Both the position numbers and the translations under genes were made by a program. This document shows positions 47,631 through 59,857 of a stretch of 64,000 bases of DNA, piece after piece. Origin of the DNA: Atherix ibis. Taxonomy: Eukaryota; Arthropoda; Insecta; Diptera; Athericidae. The notes beneath the pieces were generated by a model. That model made no database searches and had not been told where the DNA came from. It worked only from the letters and a program-made list of their open reading frames with translations. Position 1 is the first letter of the stretch. Each line of letters opens with the position of its first letter. Location of the stretch: positions 95,549,696 through 95,613,695 of the forward strand of contig OY282606.1 in the NCBI GenBank assembly GCA_958298945.1, in the 5' to 3' direction.

Positions 47631-50195
47631 ATTTTAATTTTTCTTGTGATTCGTTCGATATGTTAGAATATTTGGAGTCGGTTAGTAACAATTAAATTTT
47701 ACCTGGTTCCTGGATGATTAATATCAATTAAATTCTAACAATTAAATTTGACATTTGAAATTTATGGTCAAATGCTTACCAAATTTATCGTTTTTTCAAT
47801 TTGAGTTATGGCAGCACTGGCACTGCACAGAGAAATTCGAACTTAAAATGTGATACATGTTCCGATGCAGCATAGAACTTACATCTTATCACGACTATAT
47901 AAAACTGTGTTTCATAATTTTGCTGCACGTACACTATGTCAATTTATAAAATTGTTCAATGAATATATTTGTATTCAGCAATGAATTGTATCAGGTGTAT
48001 TTAGTGATTTTTATAAAATGTCGAAAATGTATAACTAGGAAATTCGTAAAAATTTGGTAAGAACTTATAAGAAATCTACTCCTTTTATTTTTCCACTTTA
48101 AAAAAGTAGGCAGCTATATTTCAATATAGTCGTATGAGTGTTGAAAATGACATACATAAAGAACAACCATAAACGATGACAACTCCCAAAACAGTTAAAA
48201 TAGTATCACATCTGCGAGATAGCTGAAACTGTAGCCAACTCAATTGTGGATTTTTAATGATAAAGTTTTGGAAATAATTTCATTATTCAGATGTGAAAGT
48301 ATGTAAATTTATATTAACAAAAATAATATAAACTACTGCAACATCCATCAGTCTTCTTTTGTTCCCAAACTTTCAGGAAAGCGAACACAGAAAAGCGATA
48401 ATGTCCTTTGAACATGATAATTACAGTTTTTTATTGTTAAGCGTTTCCTAACAGCTGTCGTTTAATCTAAAAATTTTTATAGTATTTTGATGTTATTATG
48501 CCATAAACTAATAAAAAAAAATTTATAAAATATAATCTGATAAGGAAAAATGTATAACTCTTTTCAAAGTTTGTTCCAAAACAATCTCTACTGTTACGGA
48601 CGATGTCATTGATAAAATTCACAATATTGTACTACAAAGAGTAAGGAAAAAAATGATAAAGTATAACAAATTTTAAATTTAAAAGACTTTATTGAGAGTG
48701 AAAATTAACAAGAAAAAAAACTCTCCAACTTATACGAATGATTAGAATTTAACGATTTTAAGACAAGAGAAATCTTCAATTGAAAAAAAAAAAAATTTGT
48801 CGTTATCTGTACAATAACGGAAATTAATGTAAGAAGGTTCATGTACAAAGATAGGTACATACTTTGGTAAAAGACATCGTTTCTTTTAGGGGAAGTATGG
48901 AATGCTATCTTCCAATAGCTTTAACATCATCTAATACGGAAATTTCGATTTGGAAAACTTTCTTCATCTTTGATTGAGATGTGCGTTCGATTTGATTCAA
49001 TTTCACAAATCACAAGAACTTTCTTATTCGTTTACCCAATAATACAATTTTTTTTACTCATCCGTTCAACAGTGTTTTGCCATTAAATTAAGTTATTTAA
49101 CTTTAAGATAATTTAATAGTGAAGATAATTTTAAATTAGATAAAAAGAAAAAAACTATATAATAGAATAGATTGTCTAACATTTAAAGTTCAATGAAAAA
49201 AAAAACTGTTGTCTTTTCTGTTCATTTTCCATTCTATTATACAATTCAGATAATATCCTTAAGAATAACTGCTAAAAAAGGCTCGAACCCGATTAACTGC
49301 TTGAAGGATTCAAATAAATTGTGCGGAATTTTAGAAAGATTTACAGCTCTTTATGTAAATGATGTGAGAAATCAGTCGATCCTTTAAGTTAAGGATATAC
49401 ACAATTTTGCGCAATAAGGCAATATCGATTTTTTTTTACTGAAAATACATAAGCAAAGTGCTATCTGATTTACGATCTAATTGAAAGGAAATCTAATTTG
49501 ATGGAGAGATAAATATTTCCAAAATGTTCATTTCATAATGTACATAAAAATGTGATTCATTAGATTTTTTTTATCCCTACATACCATAACTATGAAACAT
49601 GTGACATCTAGGGGGTTGGTAAGATGCTAAGGGATTGGTAAGATTATCAAGAAATTATAATCGACATATTAAGTAATAACAGTTAGTAAATAATTGAATA
49701 ATATTTTTAAAAAAGCACTACATGTGCATACAAAAAATGTTCCATAAAAATAATTACAAAAATTAGTAGTTATTTAACAATTTCATGATTAAATTAAGAA
49801 AAAAATTTGAATAAATTAAAAAATTAAAAACTAAAATATTTCAGATATTTAAAAAATATGTATTTGGATATTATAATTTAAAAAAAAAACGGAATAGAAA
49901 TAAATTAAGTAATCAAAGCAAGCTGAAGGGATCTATCAATTTATATCAATCTATTTGTCTGAGACTTCGATTTGATATTATTCTACCGAACAGGATTTAA
50001 GATTCATGGATAATTTCAAATTCATGCCATCAATGTTTATACTATAACTATAAATTGAAAAAGTAACGAATTTTAATTTTAAAGAAAATAATTTCTGAGA
50101 AAAAAATGTGTTGAAAAAATGGTAACTAATTTGAAAATTAAATGAAATTAATTTTTGCAGAAATAATTAGAATTTTAACTAATTTGATATTTTTA
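47631..50195. other. A/T-rich non-coding DNA
   Basis: No gene is supported. A plus-strand frame at 49193-49387 includes a short GC-balanced piece (SNPINCLKDSNKLCGILERF) without a recognisable family. Confidence 0.5.
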
Positions 50196-50199
50196 TTCA

Positions 50200-50900
50200 A
50201 GGTACCTCCTCCCCATACACGTAGGTACCCAGTCCTACAATAGACAGGCATAAGATGGGCTGAAAGAGATTATCGTTGTTTACAAATGTGACACTCCAAT
50301 TAATATATTTTGGCCACGGAGTGTCATAGGGCAGATTTGGGAATAGGCCAGGGAGACAAGGACTATGTAAGTCTCTGCCACCAACGTAAACGGTCGACTA
50401 CACCTCTCTTTTACTTTTCCTTAGCTTTTGGCCAATTTAAATTTTTTTATTTTTATTTTAAATTATTTTTAAATATTTTCCGGTTTTTTTTATTTATTTT
50501 TTTACTTTGTCGACAATTTTAACCTTCCCAATTTTTATACCTTCTCAATAATTATACCTTCCCTCTCAATTCCTATTCCTGCACTTTTGCCTAAATAGTT
50601 TTTTTTTATTAGTTTTAACCATTCTTTCTTCTTTTTCCCCTTCCAAAGAGAACCTAACTCTTTCTGGTGTCTCCATTATCCCCTATATATCCCGACATGA
50701 TTTTTTCTGGTAATGGTAGGTATGAAAGCACATCTCTGCTTAAACTTCGAACACAACCAACCGAAACCCTCACCCCCCCCCCCCCTCTCCTCACGAGCAG
50801 TCTACGTATAAAGCTAGCGACAAGCATGCCTAGCAGAATAACGTGCTCTTTAAGTATGGTCGTCATTGGCCATATTCCTATAGAACTTCACGTTCAAAAA
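50200..50900 (+). repeat. Unclassified dispersed repeat, plus-strand copy
   Basis: This is the partner of 14535-14977. Landmarks are ctccccatacacg, gctgaaagagattatcgttg, ggccacggagtgtc, gggaataggccagg, GTCGAC at about 50394, a pyrimidine-rich run, ggtgtctccattatcccc and cccgacatgattttttctgg. It is longer than the other copy because of extra pyrimidine-rich sequence (about 50450-50640). A C-run of about 14 lies at 50771-50784. Open frames on either strand (50310-50522, 50667-50948) are not shared with the partner copy, so I do not call a protein. Confidence 0.7.
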
Positions 50901-52105
50901 TTTTTAATTTCTTTTTATCTAAATTTTAATACCTTCCCGTCCTTCTAATATCCAAAAATTCTGCGGACTTTTTATTTTTTTTATACCATAACAATCCGTA
51001 TTTCTAAAGTTTATTGAAATGATTTTCCGATTTAAATTAGCCAAGTACTCTTTAAATGACTATCTAATTAAATAAAAGGCAGAGATAAAAATTTCCAAAT
51101 TAAACCATATGTTCTTTGTAAGTATATAAAAAATATAATCAAAAACAGAAGAAGCGTTTTTAAATATTTCGAAAATGTTCATATGGCAATACATGTACAT
51201 AGCCATATACACATTTGTATAATTGTAACAATAAAATGTTCATATTGGAAATATTCTTAATTGTCTTTTGTTACTAAAGTAAATGCTCGTCATCGAAGCC
51301 TACAAAATGGAAAATGCTTGTCATATCAGACTGTTCCTATCTTAATGAATAATTGATTACATTTATTGTAAACTGACATTATCCATGTAACAATGTGTAA
51401 TAAATCCGGGTTGTTGCGCGTATTCCCACTTATTCTAATACAATTGCTATAATGACGACGGATTTGTGTAAATTACATACAATTTTTGTTCATCATCATA
51501 CGTATAACTTCATCAATCACATTTGTAAATATTCTAATAATATATCAAAATAAATGTTATATGAAAGATTGTATAAAAAAAAAAAAAAACAAATATTCAA
51601 ACATTAAATGGTTATATTGCAGATTGGTAATAAAAACAGTAAACAAAATAGGATTCATTTTAGCGTTGATATTACTTTGAGAAATTGAAATTCTTTCATG
51701 CGAGAACTTTTCCAGCCAAGTTCCTTTTAACCTAATTTGAAGTGCTTGAATAAATTATTGTTTTGCTTACCCTTCGATCCTTACGTTTTCAATATTTTAA
51801 AATGCAAAAAATCTTTTTTAGAAATCTTTTTTTTTTATTAATTTTATAATTTGTACTTTAAGTAATTTATTAAAAAGTCAAGCTAAACCAATTAAAAAAA
51901 GGATAATTTGAGTGGAATATTTTCATAAAGTTTTTGATTCGAAAACGACCATTTAATTTTATTAATTAGTTTTCTCTTTAAGATTAAAAATTGTTATTAA
52001 AATTTAATAATATAAACCAAATTTGGACAAATTTGAATTGTTATTAAAATTATATTGTTTAAAAAAAGTATGGCAACTTGTAAAAAAGAAAAACGATGTT
52101 TACCG
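50901..52105. other. A/T-rich non-coding DNA
   Basis: No supported gene. Contains a poly-A run near 51575-51590. Confidence 0.55.
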
Positions 52106-52109
52106 AATT

Positions 52110-53278
52110 TCAAATTCACAATTTTCCTTCCTCCTCTCCTTGGTAAGATTTTTGAAAAACTTCCATTAAAATGACTCTACCCAGTCCTAGGTAATAAAAA
52201 AATTATTCCTTGGTTTCCGATCTGAATACTCCACTATCCAGTTGATCACATTACATCCTCTCTTGAGAGGAGTATTTTTAGATATTTCCCAAGCTTTTGA
52301 TAGCACGTGGCATCCTGGACGTATCTCTCCCAACGTCATTTCCAAGTTGCAATTAACTCAGAATCCTCGAAAATATATCCTATTTTAGCCGGAGTCTCAC
52401 AAGGTAGTATCCTCGGTCCCATTTTATATAATTTTTATACCCATGACATCCCATCTGATCCTAATACTATCATTGGTACTTATGCAGACGATACGGCCAT
52501 ACTTGCTACCTATACAAATCCTGACATAGCTTACAACAATTTACAATCCCATATACACAACCTTCAATCCTGGTTTAAGAGATGGAGAGTGAGGGTAAAT
52601 GAACAGAAGAGTGCTCACATTACTTTCACACTTTGTCAAGGAAAACCTACCCCTTTATACTTTAATAGCAACATGATTCAACAATATGATAAAGTACGTT
52701 ATTTGGGACTTTACCTGGACAAGAGATTAACATGGAACCTACATACTAGACTAAAAAGAGTTGAAGCTAACAGGCGTTATCTACAATTTCTTAGACAACT
52801 GGCCAAACGCTCGAAACTAACAATCAAAAGTAAGCTTGTAATCTACAATACAATTATAAAACCTATTTGAACACATGGAATTGAACTTTGGGATTCAACG
52901 AAAAGCTCCAATTACTGTCGCGTCCAGTCCTTACAATCCAGAATCCTCCGTAAAATTATTGATGCCCCCTTTTATTTTCGTAACAACGTAATACAATACA
53001 TCGTGATCTAAATGTTCTCTTTGTTCAGGACCTGTGCATTTTCCGGAATCAAAAATTTCACTCCCGTTTATCTTATCATCATAATTCACTTGTGAGAGAA
53101 TTGTCATGTACTGCCCTCCCCGGAAACACTAATCGGAGACTTGAGATTTTCTAGAGGAATCTAACTTCCATTAGTTGGAGAAATGCCGATAGATGTTTAC
53201 TCCCACCTCATGATGCACAAGATTGTTAATTAAAATGTTATGTAAATCTGCTTGAAATACTACAATTGAAAGAAAAAA
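52110..53278 (+). pseudogene. Jockey-type non-LTR reverse transcriptase relic
   Basis: This is the best preserved of the old RT relics. Reading starts with KIFEKLPLK, a stop, LYPVLGNKKIIP and LGFRSEYSTIQ. GVFLDISQAFDSTWHPG is next, with the first catalytic Asp. In the 187-codon frame at 52307-52870 come GVSQGSILGPILYNFYTHD (residues 29-47), YADDTAI (59-65) and the thumb region WFKRWRVRVNEQKSAHITFT. The frame ends at a TGA where the family continues; the next codons, THGIELWDSTKSSN and SLQSRILRKIIDAPF, carry on in the same frame. The C-terminal SISWRNADRCLLPPHD is shifted. A short A-run near 53271-53279 may be the poly-A tail. A segment between GFRSEYSTIQ and GVFLDIS has been deleted. The endonuclease half is absent. 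Confidence 0.85.
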
Positions 53279-56200
53279 AACATGCCAACAATTTTATTTG
53301 TACGTACAACTATATAAATAGAATTTGTAACAAGAAGATTTTTTACTGAAAATATGGAGACATGAATAGATGTAGACAAAAATTGCCATTTGTGTTTTCC
53401 AAAAATGTAATGATTTATTTTATAATTTTCAAAAGTTCGACGTCTAAACTGCGATGGACATGTGTGTAGTATAATGGAAGGGCTGTTTTCTTGTAATGGA
53501 AAATTTAAATTTAAAAAAATGAGCATTAACAATTTTTTGAAGGATTCGGAATTGAATGAATGGTTTGGATTTGATAGGAATTGGAACGTTTAGTCGAACC
53601 TCACCGTTCGAGTCCGTATGTCCATGTTGGTTTCAGTACCGTGTTGAATAGTAATAATTGCTATTTTTTTGTTTTATTGTTGTTCCAAGTTTACCAATTA
53701 TAGATTATAAGTCTTAAGTAGCTAACATTCGTTCTTTGTGAAATATAACTTTTTATTAGGACTATATCAGAAGTCTGTTCTCTACACTTTTCACGTTTTA
53801 AACCAGGCTTCTGAGAAGTAGATATGATTCTGTAGACTAGTTGTGACTGTTGATAGATGCATCCGTCGCCATATATTGCGGTAAGTATATTAATGTGACA
53901 AGGAATATAGGTTCTCTTATCAAAATAAGTTAACAAAATCGAAATAGCAATAAATATTCTTAAATTTCATGTCACATGTACAAAAATCTCATAGTTATGA
54001 TGTCAGATTTATGGAAATAAATAAATTACCAACAATTGGAAATATGTTAAAAAAATTATTGAATTATATCGAAATTATCTATTCCATGTTTAAATACATG
54101 AAAAAATATATAATTCTTTGCATTTTCAATGTAAAACATAAAATTCTGTGCAATTGAACAAAGCATCCGTTGCGATGTGAAACATGAACATTTATTCGAA
54201 AAGATAAAATATTGAAAGTACGTAATGTAATATCAATTTTTCGATATTTTATTTAACAATCAAATAAAATACGAAATGTGGAAAAAATATTACTATTGTA
54301 GATACCTGCAGAATAAATGAAAATCATGTATGTACAAAGAGGAATATTTTACTACACATATTCATGTACATAATCGTTGGAGTACTTTTGTCATATGCCG
54401 ATTGTGAAAAATGGGATTTTATGATGTATTGTTGTGTCGTTTAAAATTGATTACTTAGTAGAAAAAGGTAATATTTTAAGACTTATCTAATATCAGTAAT
54501 TTTTTGTATTTCTTAAATAATGTTACATTTATTGATTAAAAAATAAAAATTAAAATATTGTGGATAAATGATTTTGCTAATCACATACTTTTATGATTTA
54601 AATTGAAAGAAAATAGTTTTGAAAATTTTTATTTGAAATAGGAAATAAACTCTTATTACTTAAAATACAATAAGAAAAATTTAATTAATTTCAAATTTTT
54701 CTTTAATAATATCACATTTGTAAAATTAGCATATTCTATTGTAATAATAATTTTCTATCATATGGATTTTCTTTGAATTTATGAGAAAAATTCAATTTGA
54801 TATTTGAAACCAATTTACTCCATAGAATAAAAGATTCTTTTTGAAGAGAAATTACATCAATATTGGAAGGAAGTAATTTTATACTTTTACTATTGTTATC
54901 CTCATAAAGATGAAGCTTCCATTTTCTTAACGTAAATAGTTACAACTATCGGAAATTCTTATGACTCTTTTGAAGAGTACACACTCATGCAATGGAGATA
55001 AAGGACGAAATTGTTTCCAACAATTTCAATTCTTTATTTTTACCATCGAAGATTTTGATAGATCATCATTCCATTTACTGCCATATAAATTCGTAAATAA
55101 TAGTGAATGGTAAAAGAAAAATAAGGAAAAAAAATTATCAAACCAGGTCCTTTAGTTTCATCTAGTAACTTATCAGGATAACATATTGAACTTTATAATA
55201 CACTCGTACTTTTACGATATGAGCGAAAATAGAAAATAGAAAATATGTAAGATTACTTCAGTCTCTTTAAAAAGATTCTCGAAATAATGCATTCCGCTCA
55301 GTGGATTCTATAAAGTTATCTTCTTTGCAATCATATCTGAATAAATAACTGATAGTTCAACTGATTAACCTATACATATGAAAGTGCATTACATCCACAT
55401 GCCAAGGAAATCCGCTTTATATAAAAGGAAACACTTGTTGGAATAATCGATTGGTTGTAATTATGGCTTTTGATAAAAGTATCCACTATACTAAACTTTT
55501 ATGCATTCGTAAACATACAAACATGCACTCTATCAGTATCCTCGAATAACGTTGGTTTCAAGTGTAATTAAAAATTTTAGGTTAAGTGATTCGAGACGTT
55601 TACAATTTAAAAATGGTTGAGGGTGGGTGAGGTCAAAATTTGCATTCAAACAATTTCTTAAACTTCATTTCTCTCTTGAAGCGATTAAAAATTCATTTGG
55701 ATAGAAATTTTTAATTTGAACGAGTGTACGAGTACATACCCCATCATCTTGAACGATTTTGATTTATTTATAGAATACGTGTATGTATAGAATAGTAATT
55801 CATTGTATGCAATTTTTAATATAAAAATCTATCATTGATATTCGCTGATGTTTGAAATAATAAATCTTTCAATATTTCCCCTTGAAACGATTATTAATTA
55901 AAAGATATTCTCAAATTGACTATATAACATATATACGACTATATTTATTATAGTAGAAAGTTCTGTATATTTTTGAATTGAAAGGATATTGCTACTTAAG
56001 CAGTGCTTGGTTGACACCTGTTTCTTTTTTAAAAATTTTCCGAGATTTTTTTAGCAAGTCACCAAGGACCGGTATATGTACCATATACAAGGCATTCTCT
56101 TATTGAGGCACAATCTTAGTTTCGATGTGGAAGGCGAAAGTTTTCCGGTCTCAAGGGATACTCTTTTTCTTCCAATAGTCTCATATATAATCAGTTATCA

Positions 56201-56399
56201 TCCCATATAAGAAAAATACGTGTTTGTTTCGAGCAAACAGAGATAAGCAAATAGAAATGGTTATTTAAATTGTTTTCACTCATCTCATGAGAAACCCATC
56301 TGGAATATTTATAAAATATTCCAAAAGATGGTCTGCCAAAGCTTGGTTTGTTAGTAAGGTCGAAATCACTTACTTCAAACTTTTTGGACCACCTTTTTT
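53279..56399. other. A/T-rich non-coding DNA
   Basis: No gene is supported. A near-palindrome at 56298-56335 (ggaatatttataaaatattcc) lies close to the next mariner fragment. Compositionally balanced patches at 53560-53640 and 56050-56170 contain no recognisable motif. Confidence 0.5.
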
Positions 56400-56650
56400 A
56401 AAAGGATAAAGAATATCCTTTTTAGTTCCCCAGTCTGCTATTCACCTGAATCCGTATGACTTATTTTTTTCTTCCCCAAAATAAAGAAACAGTCGAATAG
56501 ACATCATCTGGGCCCTGTCGATAATATCCAAATGAGTGTAACAGACATTTCAGTTGAAATCTTCCAGCACTGCTACGAAGAGTAGAAACCATGCTTCTGT
56601 TAAGAATGGACTCGTAAGGTTCACTCGTTCAGAAAATTCAGTTACTTAAA
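56400..56650 (+). pseudogene. mariner transposase C-terminal fragment
   Basis: The plus strand reads PQSAIHLNPYDLFFSSPK, where relatives read YSPDLNPCDFFLFPK with the third catalytic Asp. After a frameshift it gives KKQSNRHHLGPVDNIQMSVT, DISVEIFQHCYEE, a stop and KPCFC. The VDNIQ and ISVEIFQHCYEE blocks match 9190-9500 (VDNIHRSVT, ISVEIRQHCYEK) so closely that both come from one family. The N-terminal and central parts are missing and no TIRs are seen. Confidence 0.7.
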
Positions 56651-58190
56651 AAGCTTTTCCTATTATTTTAGTCTGTAAGAAATAATATTAGCTTTAATTC
56701 CAATTATATACCATATAAACCAAACACTAGGATATCTGTGTCTACTACGTAATGGCCTTGAGTTTGTATCCAGTTTGTGATATAGCCGTGAGGTCGTTTA
56801 GTAGGTTCTGAGTTGTTGTGGTGGAAACAGTTTATGTCAAATGGTCTGAGTTGTTGTGGCATAGACAGTTTACATTTTAATACAAATGTTACTAGAAATG
56901 ATATTAGAAAAATGATAAAAACCTATTTTGGAGAGTCCTCTTCAAACGCGACCATTTATTTGCTTTTTTTAGTTAAATTACATATGAATTTATATTAAAT
57001 TAATATACGATTCGTTTTGATATAATAAATTTCTAAATAGAAAATTCTCTATAAATTTGCTTTAAAATAAAATAAAATGTACATTAAGCATAATTTTTAT
57101 GGTTAGATAGGAGTTCTATTAATGGGAAAATGATATCATTCTGCAATTTGAGAACTCATTCATTTGTTATTATATGCTATTTGTGTAGTACTTGTACAAT
57201 ATAATAAAATAGGATATAATAGTATAGCATTTGAAAAATGTTTGTTTTATTTTTATTATAATTTTTTTTGGAGGCCAATATTTTCGTACAAATACGTGCA
57301 GTGAATACTTTTTAAGTAGAAAAATTTACTTTCGCATTTGGATCGTTTCGTATGTTATTATTATAATTTTATTTATTTTTGTTGAAGATTTTTTTCATAT
57401 GTTCTACATAATTTAAGAAGTAATTTACTCCCATTAAAATGATATTGTTTCTTTATGAAAGAAATAGGAAATTGTATGTTTAAAAAATGTATAGTTTTGT
57501 AGTTTAAAATTATAATAATTATTAAATATTCCTTATATTTACAAATACTTTTAGATAATCTATTTTCATTTACTTACGGTAATTACTGTTTTCAAACACA
57601 ATAATAGTAGTTTTTGATGATAAAGTTTTTATGTTTTCACATTTGGTAGTCGATTCTTAATTAAAACCTTAATAAATTTATCACATACATTTTGATAAGA
57701 CTATGGATGTGATCAATTTAGAATTTCTTTTTTGAAGAAAAAAAATACCATCAATTTTAGTGAAGAAAATGTAAAAATATATCATTATACACTACCATTA
57801 CTCAATACACGACTAACATTTAATAAATTCATGGATTGAAATATAGCAGACCTCACTATTATGTTGTAGTCCAAGTCTCCCCATCATCATATGTTACTAT
57901 TACATGTTGGTACATTGATAAATTACCAACGATAATATAAAAATAAAAGTACTATTATTACTCTGTCAATGTGAAGATAGTGTTTGCGATAAAGCAGTTT
58001 CGCCTTTTAACTAAATTGAATTGTTATATTTCTTCTCTTAGTATTGAGATATATAAAGTTTTTATAAATGTTATTTTATATGAACATACATAATTCTAGA
58101 TGCCATATGAAAAGAGTACTATTGTACTCGAAAATGAACAATCATAAAACATGAAAGTAAATTTTATTTTACAAATAATAATTTAATGGT
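56651..58190. other. A/T-rich non-coding DNA
   Basis: No supported gene. A word of the form gagttgttgtgg is duplicated near 56810 and 56848. Confidence 0.5.
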
Positions 58191-58272
58191 TTTCTGATTA
58201 TGATAATAATATTTTTTCTGTCACGATTAAAAACGATTCTGACAGAAAAAATATTATTATCATAATCAGAAA
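58191..58272. repeat. Perfect 33-bp hairpin with 16-nt loop
   Basis: The left arm 58191-58223 (starting tttctgattatgataataat) and the right arm 58240-58272 are exact reverse complements. The loop (58224-58239) carries cgatt twice. Exact pairing over 33 bp implies recent origin or selection. It sits 30 bp from the left LTR of the gypsy element. Confidence 0.92.
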
Positions 58273-58302
58273 CCCTATTTTACTATTTTTTAGTAGTATT
58301 TA

Positions 58303-58550
58303 TGTAGGATATTAAGTTAATATTAATTTAAATAATACACCCGATTTCTTTTTTTCTTCTTTCTTTATTTTACTTTATTTTTAATGGCACGTCTTTTCCC
58401 TACGCCTGCAGCCCAAGAAGTGAACCAAAACTCCCCCTTTTTCACCTCAATCCTAATTCACCACCCATGACGTTTCTCCTTCTGCCCACCATCCTGTGCT
58501 GCAACCTGCCTGCCAATACTTTTCCTAATTCACCTTTCACCATTCCTACA
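58303..58550 (-). repeat. 3' LTR (element is on the minus strand)
   Basis: Starts TGTAGG and ends CCTACA as written on the plus strand, with TG...CA termini. Read on the minus strand it contains AATAAA words that could serve as the poly-A signal. It differs from its partner at 58330 or close by (T versus C) and near 58503 (A versus C). Confidence 0.93.
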
Positions 58551-59435
58551 CTCGGCCATTCGACTTTCATCTGCCTCAGATGAACACCAGGTTTTCATTT
58601 TGTCTGCACTAGTTGATGTCGCCACAGGACCTTCCTGTTCGCCCACCTTTTCCACCTCGTATCTGTCATGATCCTTGATTTTTACTACCTTATATGGCCC
58701 AAAATATTTTTGCTTAATTTTGAGTGTACTGCCGAATTGGGTTCTTTCAATCGCCACCAATACATTTATTTTGAAACGAACCGCTTTTTTCTTGTTTTTG
58801 TTGTATTGCAGAGAATTTTCGTTTTGTATTTCTTGAATTTGTTCTTTGGCTTTATCTCGCATTTCATCCCGTTCATCCATATAGAGTTTTATGTTCTCAT
58901 CGTCTAAAATGTCTTTCATATTCATTTCGTTCATGATCTTCATTTTGACACCAATCATTAATTGAACCGGTGACATTTTAATGGCCCGTTGATATGTACT
59001 GTTTATGAACTGTTGTACGCATTTTACATTTTGGTACCATTTATCTGGATTTTTCAATGACAGCTTCGTTAATAAATTAATTATAATTCTGTGGGCCCGT
59101 TCAACCTGCCCATTTCCGCGGGGTGTCCCTATCGTTATGTGATGTAACACAATGTCATTATCTGCACAAAAACATTTGAAATTTTCTGCAATAAATGCTC
59201 CTCCCTTGTCCGTTATTATCCTTTTAGGATAACCGAAGATGCTTGTTAAAATTTTCATTTTCTGCACGGCTTCAGCGCAATTTAGTGTTTTAGTTGGAAA
59301 TGTCCACGTAAACTTTGTGAACCCATCTAAAATTGTCAAAATATATTTATAATTTTTACCCGTTGACGTCATTGGTCCAAGATGGTCAAGATGCCATGTG
59401 TCCAATGGATCATCACCCTGTGGTATTGGGTTCAA
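58530..59435 (-). CDS. Ty3/gypsy-type integrase
   Basis: The 301-codon frame would insert element cDNA into the genome. The catalytic core is complete: D17 in WHLDHLGP, D76 in IITDKGGAF and E112 in NGQVERAHR, with 35 residues between the last two (DD35E). The N-terminal HHCC zinc finger is missing. The C-terminal part has KYFGPYKVVKIKDHDRYEVE (about 235-255), the SH3-like tail seen in gypsy integrases. The last six codons and the stop lie inside the LTR. The initiating Met is only the first available; the frame in the parent would continue from the RNase H region. It lies 16 nt downstream of the gag-like frame in another phase, at a deletion joint. Confidence 0.93.
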   Translation of the reverse strand: MNPIPQGDDPLDTWHLDHLGPMTSTGKNYKYILTILDGFTKFTWTFPTKTLNCAEAVQKMKILTSIFGYPKRIITDKGGAFIAENFKCFCADNDIVLHHITIGTPRGNGQVERAHRIIINLLTKLSLKNPDKWYQNVKCVQQFINSTYQRAIKMSPVQLMIGVKMKIMNEMNMKDILDDENIKLYMDERDEMRDKAKEQIQEIQNENSLQYNKNKKKAVRFKINVLVAIERTQFGSTLKIKQKYFGPYKVVKIKDHDRYEVEKVGEQEGPVATSTSADKMKTWCSSEADESRMAECRNGER

Positions 59436-59451
59436 CCATCCTTCTCCCCTT

Positions 59452-59775
59452 TTATTTTTTGCTAATGGCGCCTTTTTTAATCGTTTGCGATTTCTCGTTT
59501 ACCCTCATCATGGGTGAGTTTTTTGCGTCGTCGCGATTATGTCCTCGTGCGTCTTCGGCTTTATTGTCGTCGTTTTCATCTTCGTCGTCATTATCGTCTT
59601 CATTTAATGCATTTTCAGTACGTCTTGGACATTCTTTATTTTCAATGGTTAAATATTTAACCAATCGTTTCCTTAGCTCTTTTTCATCACCTCTCGTTGA
59701 CTTACACATGGTTTCGAGCTTTTCTTTGACTTCCTCCGCCGTTAACATACTAACATCGTCTTTTCCACTTGTCAT
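59452..59775 (-). CDS. gag-like N-terminal fragment with SAP-like motif and acidic tract
   Basis: The 107-codon frame starts with MTSGKDDVSMLTAEEVKEKL. Residues 11-43 (LTAEEVKEKL to RLVKYL) resemble the SAP-type helix pair found at the start of some insect gypsy Gag proteins. A strongly acidic tract (NEDDNDDEDENDDNK) follows at residues 58-72. There is no zinc knuckle. It is the first frame after the 5' LTR, in the gag position, and stops just before the integrase. The remainder of gag and most of pol have been deleted. Gag identity rests on position and the weak SAP-like match. Confidence 0.65.
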   Translation of the reverse strand: MTSGKDDVSMLTAEEVKEKLETMCKSTRGDEKELRKRLVKYLTIENKECPRRTENALNEDDNDDEDENDDNKAEDARGHNRDDAKNSPMMRVNEKSQTIKKGAISKK

Positions 59776-59839
59776 TATTGCCGTTTACGCACAGTTTTTT
59801 TACGAATCAATTATATTTTATTATTGCGTTAAACTATGG

Positions 59840-59857
59840 CTTTTGGTTGAGCCCCCA
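59840..59857 (-). promoter_or_regulatory. Putative primer-binding site
   Basis: Directly inside the 5' LTR, without spacer, the minus strand reads TGGGGGCTCAACC. The TGG start and the zero offset are what a tRNA primer-binding site should show. I do not assign the tRNA. Confidence 0.6.
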
